The position numbers and the translations under genes are program-made. This document shows, piece by piece, positions 7,989-15,532 of a stretch of 36,039 bases of DNA. The first letter of the stretch is position 1. Every line of letters starts with the position of its first letter. This DNA comes from JAIRTY01 sp050257395 (lineage in GTDB: Bacteria > Actinomycetota > Actinomycetes > Streptosporangiales > Streptosporangiaceae): positions 1-36,039 of the forward strand of contig JBLMWU010000083.1 of the NCBI GenBank assembly GCA_050257395.1, given 5' to 3'. Under the pieces are notes generated by a model. That model saw nothing but the letters and a program-made list of their open reading frames with translations. It did no database searches and had not been told where the DNA came from.

Positions 7989-8240
7989 TCAGCCGAAGGC
8001 AGCAAACACCAGTTTGGTGAACCCGAAGTCCAGCGCGGTCACGATGGCGGCCATGACGATCACGAACGCCAGCGCGACCACCGTGTAGCTGCGCAGCTCA
8101 CGCCGGGTCGGCCAGATGACCTTGCGCAGTTCGGCGATGACCTGCTGCACGAACAGCGCAGGGCTGGTCCGCCCGCCTTTGGACGGGCCACCGGGCCGCG
8201 CGCGCCGTTGCGCCGGCTGGCCACGCGTCTGAGTCGCCAT
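7989..8240 (-). CDS. secE: Preprotein translocase subunit SecE
   Basis: SecE clamps SecY in the Sec translocon of the cytoplasmic membrane. The 83-residue product has a basic N-terminal part, the conserved amphipathic segment VIAELRKVIWPTRRELRSYT and one membrane helix (VVALAFVIVMAAIVTALDF). This single-helix form is normal for actinobacteria. It sits between tRNA-Trp and nusG, the usual order in this phylum, and is probably transcribed with the tRNA. Confidence 0.97.
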   Translation of the reverse strand: MATQTRGQPAQRRARPGGPSKGGRTSPALFVQQVIAELRKVIWPTRRELRSYTVVALAFVIVMAAIVTALDFGFTKLVFAAFG

Positions 8241-8315
8241 GTCCTCACCTTCGGGTTACTGGCCCCGGATCACTGGCCGGAGCCGACGTCCCGCGGTGGC
8301 CGCGGAACGCATTCG

Positions 8316-8389
8316 CAGGGCAGGAGGGACTCGAACCCCCAACCACCGGTTTTGGAGACCGGGACTCTGGCCAATTGAGCTACTGCCCT
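8316..8389 (-). tRNA. trpT: tRNA-Trp (CCA anticodon)
   Basis: The minus strand folds into a full cloverleaf: a 7-bp acceptor stem (AGGGCAG with CTGCCCT), a D-arm with AGCTCAATTGG, an anticodon loop CTCCAAA with CCA at the decoding position, and a T-arm with GGTTCGAGTCC. The discriminator base is G and CCA is not encoded. It lies 75 nt before secE, the classical trpT-secE-nusG arrangement. Confidence 0.97.
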
Positions 8390-8426
8390 CTGGACGGCGC
8401 ACCGGGCAACCGCCACCAGTTGATGA

Positions 8427-8457
8427 AGTCTACGTTGCCGGCGGCCCTGCCGTCGAA
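8427..8457 (-). promoter_or_regulatory. Probable promoter of tRNA-Trp/secE/nusG
   Basis: On the minus strand TTCGAC (8457-8452) is followed after 19 nt by TAGACT (8432-8427), whose end is 37 nt before the tRNA 5' end. The -10 is a good match; the -35 is moderate and the spacer long. No other convincing promoter was seen between the tRNA and the divergent aminotransferase gene. Confidence 0.5.
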
Positions 8458-8552
8458 CCACGGCGCAGATCGGCCCGGCGGGCCGGCGGCGGGCGAGGGC
8501 CAGCAGCGCGCCAGCGTGATATCCGGTTGCCCGGCAGTGCCAGGATGGACCT

Positions 8553-9764
8553 ATGACTTCAGCCCATCCTCGCATCTCCGCGCGCATCGCAGGCATCACC
8601 GAGTCGGCGACCCTCGCTGTGGACGCGAAGGCCAAGGCGCTCAAGGCCGCGGGCAGGCCGGTGATCGGCTTCGGCGCGGGTGAGCCGGACTTCCCCACCC
8701 CGGACTACATCGTCGCGGCCGCCCAGGAGGCCTGCGCGGTGCCGCGCTTCCACAAGTACACGCCCGCCGCCGGGCTGCCGGAGCTGCGCGAGGCGGTGGC
8801 GGCCAAGACCGCCCGGGACTCCGGCTACCAGGTCAGCGCGTCCCAGGTGCTCATCACCAACGGCGGCAAGCAGGCGGTCTATCAGGCCTTCGCCACGCTG
8901 CTCGACCCGGGCGACGAGGTGCTGCTGCCCACCCCGTACTGGACCACCTACCCGGAGGCGATCACGCTGGCGGCCGGGGTGCCGGTGCCGGTGATGACGG
9001 ATGAGCGCTCCGGGTACCGGGCGTCCGTGGCGGACCTGGAGGCGGCCTGCACGCCGCGCACCAAGGTGCTGCTGTTCGTGTCCCCGTCCAACCCGACCGG
9101 GGCGGTGTACCCGCCCGCCCAGGTGGCGGAGATCGGCCGGTGGGCGGCTGAGCGCGGGCTCTGGGTGGTCACCGACGAGATCTACGAGCACCTGGTCTAC
9201 GGCGGGGCCACGCACGTGTCCATGCCGGTGGCCGTGCCGGAGCTCGCCGACCGGTGCGTGGTGCTGAACGGCGTGGCCAAGACGTACGCGATGACCGGCT
9301 GGCGGGTCGGCTGGCTGATCGGGCCCGGCGACGTGGTGAAGGCCGCCACCAACCTGCAGTCGCACGCCACGTCCAACGTGTGCAATATCGCGCAGGCGGC
9401 GGCCCTGGCCGCGGTCACCGGCGACCTGGCCGCGGTGGCGAGGATGCGGGAGGCGTTCGACCGGCGCCGGCTGACCATGACCACGATGCTGAACGAGATA
9501 CCCGGGGTGATCTGCCCGCTGCCCGAGGGGGCTTTCTACTGCTATCCCTCGGTCAAGGGCGTCCTGGGCCGGAGCATCGCGGGCACCACCCCCGCCACGT
9601 CCCTGGAGCTGGCCGGGCTCATCCTCGAGCACGCGGACGTGGCGGTGGTCCCCGGCGAGGCGTTCGGCACCCCGGGGTACTTCCGGCTGTCCTGCGCGCT
9701 CGGTGACGCCGACCTGGAGGAAGGCATCACCCGGATCGGCAAGCTGCTCGCCGAGGCGAAGTAG
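8553..9764 (+). CDS. Class I/II pyridoxal-phosphate aminotransferase (aspartate aminotransferase-like)
   Basis: This cytoplasmic PLP enzyme probably transfers amino groups between aspartate and 2-oxoglutarate. It is 403 residues, normal for the AspC/AspB I-gamma group. Seen in order are the substrate loop GFGAGEPDFPTP (about residues 39-50), TNGGKQAVYQAF, the SPSNPTGAVYP block, DEIYEHLVY, and the PLP-binding Lys243 in NGVAKTYAMTGWRVGW. The substrate arginine region near the C-terminus (YFRLSCALGDADLEEGI) is intact. AGGATGG precedes the ATG. An aspartate aminotransferase gene next to secE is, as I recall, common in Streptomyces. The exact substrate (aspartate or prephenate) cannot be fixed from sequence alone. 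Confidence 0.9.
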   Translation: MTSAHPRISARIAGITESATLAVDAKAKALKAAGRPVIGFGAGEPDFPTPDYIVAAAQEACAVPRFHKYTPAAGLPELREAVAAKTARDSGYQVSASQVLITNGGKQAVYQAFATLLDPGDEVLLPTPYWTTYPEAITLAAGVPVPVMTDERSGYRASVADLEAACTPRTKVLLFVSPSNPTGAVYPPAQVAEIGRWAAERGLWVVTDEIYEHLVYGGATHVSMPVAVPELADRCVVLNGVAKTYAMTGWRVGWLIGPGDVVKAATNLQSHATSNVCNIAQAAALAAVTGDLAAVARMREAFDRRRLTMTTMLNEIPGVICPLPEGAFYCYPSVKGVLGRSIAGTTPATSLELAGLILEHADVAVVPGEAFGTPGYFRLSCALGDADLEEGITRIGKLLAEAK

Positions 9765-9835
9765 CCCGGGCGGCGCGGCCGGGGCAACCGCGCGGCTGGG
9801 GCGGCCGCCCCGTCCGGCAGTGCCAGACTGGGTCG

Positions 9836-10939
9836 ATGTACCGGCCGCTCACCGCTCTCCCCAAGGCACACCTGCACCTGCACTTCACCGGCGCGATGCG
9901 GCACCGGACGCTGGTGGACCTGGCCCGGGAGCAGGGGGTGCGGCTGCCGGAGGCGCTGGCCGCCGAGTGGCCGCCGCGGCTGTCCGGCACGGACGAGCGG
10001 GGCTGGTTCCGGTTCCAGCGGCTGTATGACATCGCCCGCTCGGTGATCCGCCGGCCCGCGGACGTGTTCCGGCTGCTGCGGGAGACCGCGGAGGACGAGC
10101 GGGCCGAGGGGTCGGGCTGGCTGGAGATCCAGGTCGACCCCTCCGGCTACGCGGCCCGGTTCGGCGGCCTGACCCCGTTCGCGGACCTGGTGCTGGAGGC
10201 GGCGCGGGCGGCGGCGTCCGCCACCGGCGTGGGCATCGGCGTCATCATCGCGTCCAACCGCACCAAGCACCCGCTGGAGGCGCGGACGCTGGCCCGGCTG
10301 GCGGCCCAGTACGCGGGGCGCGGGGTGACCGGCTTCGGCCTCAGCAACGACGAGCGCCGCGGGCACGCGCGGGAGTTCGCCGCCGCGTTCCGGATCGCCG
10401 CCCGGGCCGATCTGCTGCTCGCGCCGCACGGCGGCGAGCTGGCGGGCCCGGACAGCGTCCGTTCCTGCCTGGACGACCTGCGGGCCCACCGCATCGGCCA
10501 CGGCGTGGCCGCGGCCGCCGACCCGGCCCTGGCGCAGCGCCTGGCCGCTGACGGCGTCACCCTGGAGGTCTGCCCCGCCTCCAACGTCGCCCTGGGCGTC
10601 GCCCCCGTGCCCGAGCACGTCCCCCTGCGCCAGCTCCTCGACCACGGCGTGCCGGTGGCCCTGGGCGCCGACGACCCGCTCCTGTTCGGCTCCCGCCTGG
10701 CCGCCCAGTACGAGATCGCCCGGCACGCCCACGGCATGTCCGACTCCGAACTGGCCGAGCTGGCCCGCATGTCCATCCGCGCCTCCACCGCTCCCCCCAC
10801 GACGGCCTCCCGGCTGCTGGCCCAGATCGACACCTGGCTCACCACCCCACCCCCGTTGCCCCCCCTCGCCCCCGCCACCTCAGCGCCGTTGCCAGCTTCC
10901 CGCCCCGCCACCTCCCGCCCGGCCCCACGCGGCAGCTGA
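9836..10939 (+). CDS. Adenosine deaminase-family metal-dependent hydrolase
   Basis: This family deaminates adenosine or a related purine nucleoside in a TIM-barrel active site with one metal ion. Metal ligands are visible as H14 and H16 in KAHLHLHFTG, the catalytic pair H198/E201 in PHGGEL, the HRIGHGV histidine, and D279/D280 in GADDP. Two first-shell-adjacent positions differ from the textbook motif: the usual Glu before LHxH is His12 and the usual Asp before Gly is Thr18. I recall a similar HLHLHFTG form in Streptomyces homologues. The last 35 or so residues are a Pro/Ala/Ser-rich tail without family similarity. The gene follows the aminotransferase by 71 nt. Adenosine, aminodeoxyfutalosine or another nucleoside are all possible substrates. 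Confidence 0.85.
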   Translation: MYRPLTALPKAHLHLHFTGAMRHRTLVDLAREQGVRLPEALAAEWPPRLSGTDERGWFRFQRLYDIARSVIRRPADVFRLLRETAEDERAEGSGWLEIQVDPSGYAARFGGLTPFADLVLEAARAAASATGVGIGVIIASNRTKHPLEARTLARLAAQYAGRGVTGFGLSNDERRGHAREFAAAFRIAARADLLLAPHGGELAGPDSVRSCLDDLRAHRIGHGVAAAADPALAQRLAADGVTLEVCPASNVALGVAPVPEHVPLRQLLDHGVPVALGADDPLLFGSRLAAQYEIARHAHGMSDSELAELARMSIRASTAPPTTASRLLAQIDTWLTTPPPLPPLAPATSAPLPASRPATSRPAPRGS

Positions 10940-10952
10940 GGCTGGGGCGGTG

Positions 10953-10997
10953 TCCCGTTAGCCCACGCCGTTGCGCAGCCCGGCGTGGGTAACGGGA
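10953..10997. terminator. Bidirectional terminator between convergent genes
   Basis: A 17-bp stem (10953-10970 with 10981-10997, one bulged G at 10961, 10-nt loop) lies between the deaminase stop on the plus strand and the end of the LysM-BTAD gene on the minus strand. It can serve both transcripts. Confidence 0.8.
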
Positions 10998-11028
10998 TCC
11001 GCCACAGCCCCCACAGGCGGTATGAACC

Positions 11029-13899
11029 TCACGCCACCGACGACCGCCACGACGGCAGCAGCTCGTCGATCAGCGCCTCCGTCTCCGGCGCCATCCTCGG
11101 CAGCACCTGATCCAGCGCCGTCCGCGCGCAGGCCTCGGCCACGACCTCGCGCAAGACCTGCGGCTCGCCGGTGGCCTTCGCGGCGCGCAGCAGGTCCCGC
11201 CAGAGCAGCTCGTCGTTGAACGCGAGCCGCAGCCCCTGGCGGGCCGCTGCCATGGCGCCCCGCGGGTCGCTCGCGGCCAGCCGCAGCCCGCACAGCCGGT
11301 GCGCCGCGTCGGCGACCCGGGCGCTCACCTCGTACTCCAGGTCGTCGGTGGCCAGCCACGCGTACCGCCCGGGGTCGCGGCCGTCCAGCAGCTGGCCCTG
11401 GACCAGGTCCAGCGCCCGGGCCAGCAGCGCCGCCTCCTCCACCGCCGTCTCACCGGCGGCCGCCCCGTCCCCGGCGGCGGCCAGCGAGGCCCGGCCGGCC
11501 AGCGCCCGGAACACCTGCCAGTCCACCCGGACCTGCGAGCCGAGCCGCAGCCGGCCGCTCGCGTCGCTCGCCAGGTGCGGCCGGCCGATGTCGTCGGTGC
11601 CCAGCCAGTCCACCACCCGGGCCAGCGCGGCCTCCCGGACCTCGGTGGTCACGCCGCGCGGCCAGATCGCCCCGGCCAGCACGTTCGGGTGGACGCCGCC
11701 CGGATGGGCGGCCAGGTACACCACCAGCTCGGTGGCGAGCGCGCGGCGTTCCGGCTCGAGCGGGCCTGGCGCGGTCACCGCCACCTGCCCCAGCAGGGTG
11801 ATCTCCACCGGCATGACCGAGCCCGGGTCGAGCTGCTCCGCCGGGGCCGCGTCCGGCGGCAGCGGGCCGAGCTCCTCACCGCCGGCCTGGCCGGCCGCCC
11901 GGAACAGCTCCACCACCGCGGCGTACTGCCTGGCCGGCAGCAGCTGGGCCTCGACGTCGAAGCCGAGCAGCCCGGCCCGCATCCGCCCGCTGGCGGAGAC
12001 CTCCCAGGTCCAGGTGGCGCCCTGGACCTCGCCAGCGACCACGTAGCCCGCTGCGGCGGCGTGCCGGGTGCGGGCCAGCGCGAGCAGCCGCTCCCGCTCC
12101 TCCCCGGACGGCGGGACCGCGGAGATCAGGTAGTGCGGCGCCCACGCCTCGGGCCGCAGTCCCCGGGACCGGCCGGTGAGCACCGAGCCGACCCCGGTCT
12201 CGGCCAGCGCGCGTTCCACCGCGGCGGCGCGCTCCTCCAGCATGGGCAGCGCCTCCGCCAGCGAGGGCGCGGTGGTGACCCGGCCGGGCGCCAGGCCGGT
12301 GAGCTCCTCCCCGAAACCCACCAGGGTGATGTGCATCTGGTCGGACCAGCAGTTGGTCGCCAGTTCCGCCGCCATCGCGGCGAGCACCGCCGCCACCTGG
12401 CCGTCCTCACCGGTGATGGCGATCAGGCCGTGTGCCGACTCCAGGTCCACCAGCACCCGCCCGGTCGCGTCGGTGCCGATGGAGACCAGGCCCGGGTAGG
12501 GGGCGAGTGAGCTGTCGCCCCGTTCCGGGTCGAGTTGGCTCGCCGCGGCCCTGGCCAGCCGCCAGACCTCTCCGTCGCCCACCGCCTGCCAGGGTGCGGG
12601 CGCGTTCCGGTCGGCCGGGGCGACCCACAGGTCGAGGTTCTGCTCGCCGATGTGCGCGGCGAACACCGTGGGCGGCTGGTGCCCCTGCTCGGCCAGCGCC
12701 CGCGACAGGTAACGCAGCCCCTGGTCCAGCAGGCGGACGGACGGCTCGCTGGCCCCCAGCCGCAGCGCCGCCTCGGCCGCGGCCGCGGCAGGATCAGGCA
12801 CCGGCAGCCGGCTGCCGAACGCGCGCCGCCACAGCTGCTCGCGCCGCCGCCGCCCGAGCGCCGACAGCAGCCCGGCGGCCAGCAGCCCGGCGGCTGCCAG
12901 CTCGTCCGGGAAGGTCTGGCCGGGCTGGGTGTGCGCGGCCGCCAGCCCGCCGCCCGCCGTGCCGGAGCCCCTGGCACCGGAACCCCCGGCACCGGCGCCG
13001 CCGGCACCGCCTGCCGCCCCGGCCGTGCCGCCCGCGCCCTGCTGGCCGCCGTGCGCCGTGCCGTGCCCGCCCTGTGCCGCGCCCCCGGCAGCGCCCGCGG
13101 CGGGGGCGTGCGGGCGGCCGGACACGACTTCGATGCCCGGCCCGTGGGCGTCCCGCGGCATGTGCAGGACCCAGCCGGGCCGGATCAGGCTGGCGATGGT
13201 CAGCTTCGACCCGTCCGGCTGCACCCGGTCCCGGTTCAGCTCGAAGATCTCCCGGTATCGCCGGCCGTCACCCAGGTGCTTCTCGGCGATCTCCCACAGG
13301 CTCTCGTGGTAGCGGCCCTCCGGCGGCTGGACCACGTAGATCTTCTGGACGTGCGACTCCGGCCCGGCCTGGGCGGCCGGGGCCACGCCGTCCGGCCCGG
13401 CCTGCGGCCCGGCCCGGACCACAGCCACCTGCTGCGGCCCCGCCACCGCCTGCGCCGCCGCCACGTGCGGCGCCCGGGCGGGTGCGTGCGTGAGCGCCGG
13501 GGAGATCGCCGCGCTCACCGACGCCAGCAGCAGCGCGGCGGTCACCAGCCGGTGCACCAGCGCCTGGGTGCCGCCCGCCAGCGGAACCCGGCCCGGCATC
13601 CCGGTGTTGCGGACCGCCGCCCTGATCTCGGCGATCAGGCACAGGATCAGCTGCACCCAGGCCAGCCACACCACCACCGAGAGGATCTTGAGGATGGTGA
13701 AGATGTCCAGCGGCCTGCTGAAGGCGGACAGGCTGGGCAGCGAATGCGGGACCGGCAGCCCGAAGATCATCACCAGCGCGGCCGGCACGCCGGCCGTGAG
13801 CAGCGCGAGGGCCAGCACCGCGGCGGCGCCGATCAGGACATCGGTGACGGTCCGGCGGGACGCCGCGGGCGGCCGGCTCCGGGGAATCGGCGGTGCCAT
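11029..13899 (-). CDS. Membrane protein with LysM domain and C-terminal BTAD/winged-helix regulator domain
   Basis: The 956-residue protein has three membrane helices (about residues 20-47, 65-92, 113-137), an external LysM peptidoglycan-binding domain (about 195-255, with YHESLWEIAEKHLGDGRRYR and RPGWVLHMP), a Gly/Ala/His linker, a fourth helix (about 331-347), a middle region of about 340 residues, and a C-terminal part resembling a DnrI/AfsR winged helix plus BTAD (from about 694: PVEITLLGQVAVTAPG, ending with LAASDPRGAMAAARQGLRL). The start ATG (13899-13897) overlaps the preceding tadG stop as TGATG, so translation is coupled; longer upstream frames are not used. I recall related LysM-BTAD proteins in Tad loci of other actinobacteria. 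An inferred role is sensing wall or pilus state and acting on transcription or assembly; this is not shown. Confidence 0.8.
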   Translation of the reverse strand: MAPPIPRSRPPAASRRTVTDVLIGAAAVLALALLTAGVPAALVMIFGLPVPHSLPSLSAFSRPLDIFTILKILSVVVWLAWVQLILCLIAEIRAAVRNTGMPGRVPLAGGTQALVHRLVTAALLLASVSAAISPALTHAPARAPHVAAAQAVAGPQQVAVVRAGPQAGPDGVAPAAQAGPESHVQKIYVVQPPEGRYHESLWEIAEKHLGDGRRYREIFELNRDRVQPDGSKLTIASLIRPGWVLHMPRDAHGPGIEVVSGRPHAPAAGAAGGAAQGGHGTAHGGQQGAGGTAGAAGGAGGAGAGGSGARGSGTAGGGLAAAHTQPGQTFPDELAAAGLLAAGLLSALGRRRREQLWRRAFGSRLPVPDPAAAAAEAALRLGASEPSVRLLDQGLRYLSRALAEQGHQPPTVFAAHIGEQNLDLWVAPADRNAPAPWQAVGDGEVWRLARAAASQLDPERGDSSLAPYPGLVSIGTDATGRVLVDLESAHGLIAITGEDGQVAAVLAAMAAELATNCWSDQMHITLVGFGEELTGLAPGRVTTAPSLAEALPMLEERAAAVERALAETGVGSVLTGRSRGLRPEAWAPHYLISAVPPSGEERERLLALARTRHAAAAGYVVAGEVQGATWTWEVSASGRMRAGLLGFDVEAQLLPARQYAAVVELFRAAGQAGGEELGPLPPDAAPAEQLDPGSVMPVEITLLGQVAVTAPGPLEPERRALATELVVYLAAHPGGVHPNVLAGAIWPRGVTTEVREAALARVVDWLGTDDIGRPHLASDASGRLRLGSQVRVDWQVFRALAGRASLAAAGDGAAAGETAVEEAALLARALDLVQGQLLDGRDPGRYAWLATDDLEYEVSARVADAAHRLCGLRLAASDPRGAMAAARQGLRLAFNDELLWRDLLRAAKATGEPQVLREVVAEACARTALDQVLPRMAPETEALIDELLPSWRSSVA

Positions 13900-14360
13900 C
13901 AGCAACCCACCCCCTGGGTGATCCCGAACTCGGCGCACGCGGTCTCGTGCGCCCGCATGGTGAAGCTCCCGAAGAACGCGCTGATGATGGGCGTGGTGGT
14001 GACCTGCACGTACACCGTCACCTGCCGCGCGCTCGGGTACTGACATGGCTGTGACATGGCTGCCTTGATCCCGCTCGTACTCGCATAGGCCTGGATGAGG
14101 TTCTCGGCGCTGGTGCACGCCGTGGCCTGGTCGATGGCGACCGTCCCGCCGCGCAGCGACGCGACGTCGATGGTGTTGGCCGCCGCCCTGGCCGCCTGCT
14201 CGGCGAGGTCGGCCGCGCGCTCCTGGGCGTTGACGGCGCTGCCCACGTCCACCAGCAGGCTCGCCAGGGCCAGCGCGGCGAGCGCGAAGAACACCACGAA
14301 CAGCGAGGCAGACCCGCGGTCGCCGGCCCGCCGTGGTGGGTTCCTGCGCTGCCGGAGCAT
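13899..14360 (-). CDS. TadG-like pseudopilin
   Basis: The 153-residue protein has a short basic N-terminus, a prepilin-like glycine (G16) followed by SASLF, and one hydrophobic helix (FVVFFALAALALASLLVDVG), then an exported domain ending in GITQGVGC. Unlike the two TadE proteins it has Phe, not Glu, at position +5 after the glycine, which fits TadG or Rv3654c-like proteins. The start ATG overlaps the preceding stop as TGATG and its own stop overlaps the next start the same way. Three cysteines in the external part could form disulphides. Its role is minor pilus component or assembly factor by family. Confidence 0.75.
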   Translation of the reverse strand: MLRQRRNPPRRAGDRGSASLFVVFFALAALALASLLVDVGSAVNAQERAADLAEQAARAAANTIDVASLRGGTVAIDQATACTSAENLIQAYASTSGIKAAMSQPCQYPSARQVTVYVQVTTTPIISAFFGSFTMRAHETACAEFGITQGVGC

Positions 14361-14773
14361 CAGTAGCTCCGGGAGACGAACTGGTCGAGCGGCGCCACCG
14401 CGTAACTGGTGATGTGCATGGCCTGCAGGCCGGTGATGCCCAGGTTGAGGTCGCACTGCAGGCTGACGGTGACCGCCTCGCTGCCCGGGACGAAGCCGAG
14501 CACCGACGGCGCCGAGCACCAGCCGTTCACGTCCGCGCTGACCGCCTGGTCCGCGGCGGCCTGCGCGTCCGCTGCCGAGCGGGCGATGGACGCCGCCCGC
14601 GCGGCGTCCCGGGCGGCGCCGTCCACCTGGTCGTGGGCTTCCACCACCCGGCCGGCCAGGTACAGGAACAGCATGAGGAGCACCAGCATCGGCCCCAGCA
14701 GCACGAACTCGACGGTCATAGACCCGCGCTCGGCCGCCCGGCGCCCTCCTGCCCGCGGTGGGCGGGCTAGCAC
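14360..14773 (-). CDS. TadE-like pseudopilin (second copy)
   Basis: The 137-residue protein carries a type IV prepilin-type start: basic residues, then ERG-SMTVEF, with cleavage expected after G17 and Glu at +5 (E22). A hydrophobic helix follows (VLLGPMLVLLMLFLYLAG), then an exported domain. The start chosen is a GTG (14773-14771) inside a GTGCTAG overlap with the preceding tadE stop; an internal ATG just before the helix would remove the prepilin leader. TadE proteins are minor components processed by the Tad prepilin peptidase. It is translationally coupled on both sides. Confidence 0.8.
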   Translation of the reverse strand: MLARPPRAGGRRAAERGSMTVEFVLLGPMLVLLMLFLYLAGRVVEAHDQVDGAARDAARAASIARSAADAQAAADQAVSADVNGWCSAPSVLGFVPGSEAVTVSLQCDLNLGITGLQAMHITSYAVAPLDQFVSRSY

Positions 14774-15252
14774 TGCTGGCCGCCGTTCAGATCGGGGCGG
14801 AAGCACTCGATGGGGCCGCCCGCCGCCTCGTGGATCTGCAGCGGGAGCCCCAGCAGGATGGATGCGACCTGCCCGGTGACCGTCACCTGGACCCGGCTGG
14901 GACCGGTCACGGTGGCGGTCACGCTGACGCCCCCGCCCAGCACCCTGGTACCCAGCCCCTGGTAGTAGTCCTGCGCGCTGCGCTGGGCGATCGCCTGCCA
15001 GCCGGGCACCGTGTTGGCGTCCTGCCGGGCGACCCGGGCGCCGATCTGGGCGGCGGCCAGCGCCACCTGCCGGCCCTGGGTGTACAGCGCGAACTGGATG
15101 GTGAGCCAGACCACGATGAGCAGCACCGGCGCCAGGATCGCCAGCTCGATCGCGCTGGAGCCGCGCTCGCACGCGGCGGCCCGGCGGGCGCGCCCGCACA
15201 GGCTCCGCCACCGGCCGGGCCGCCGCGGCCCCGCCCACCATCCGGTTGTCAT
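14767..15252 (-). CDS. tadE: TadE-like pseudopilin (first copy)
   Basis: The 161-residue protein has an Arg-rich leader ending in CERG, then SSAIEL with Glu at +5 (E36), and a hydrophobic helix (LAILAPVLLIVVWLTIQFALY). The TadE hallmark AxxxARxxA-like stretch (LAAAQIGARVARQDA) follows the helix. The external part has conserved-looking VTVTG segments and ends in NGGQQC. Its ATG overlaps the flp stop as TGATG. It is probably a minor pilin of the Tad pilus. Confidence 0.85.
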   Translation of the reverse strand: MTTGWWAGPRRPGRWRSLCGRARRAAACERGSSAIELAILAPVLLIVVWLTIQFALYTQGRQVALAAAQIGARVARQDANTVPGWQAIAQRSAQDYYQGLGTRVLGGGVSVTATVTGPSRVQVTVTGQVASILLGLPLQIHEAAGGPIECFRPDLNGGQQC

Positions 15253-15488
15253 CAGGGAATCTGGCCGTTATTCGAGCTGATCTGGTTGGCCCGGTTGGTG
15301 ACCACCGTGTTGATGATGACCAGCACGGTCACGGCCAGGCCGACCAGGATCGCGGTGATGATGGCCAGTTCGATGGCGGAGGCTCCGAGCTCGGAGTCGC
15401 GCCGCGCCCGGGCGAGCCGGGCGGCGCTCATACCGAGGACGGCCCGCAGGTAACCGAGCACGGCCCCGCCTGGTAGTCCCGTTCCCAT
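15252..15488 (-). CDS. flp: Flp-type major pilin candidate
   Basis: This 78-residue protein is the smallest prepilin of the operon. After a leader of 35 residues, G35 is followed by ASAIEL with Glu at +5 (E40), then one hydrophobic helix (AIITAILVGLAVTVLVIINTVV) and a very short hydrophilic end (TNRANQISSNNGQIP). Short size and a nearly helix-only mature part are typical of Flp pilins, the main subunit of Tad pili. The start ATG (15488-15486) has GAGGAGA upstream; the longer frame running into tadC is a shadow. It is separated from tadC by 44 nt, the largest gap in the operon, which may allow its own expression level. Confidence 0.8.
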   Translation of the reverse strand: MGTGLPGGAVLGYLRAVLGMSAARLARARRDSELGASAIELAIITAILVGLAVTVLVIINTVVTNRANQISSNNGQIP

Positions 15489-15532
15489 TTCTTCTCCTCG
15501 GGGTTCTCGCAGTGACCACCCGCCGGGTCGGA

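Noticed and set aside
11029..14118. Longer start for the LysM-BTAD gene at 14118
   Set aside because: The first 73 codons would overlap tadG, are His/Arg-rich and lack features; the TGATG overlap supports the start at 13899.
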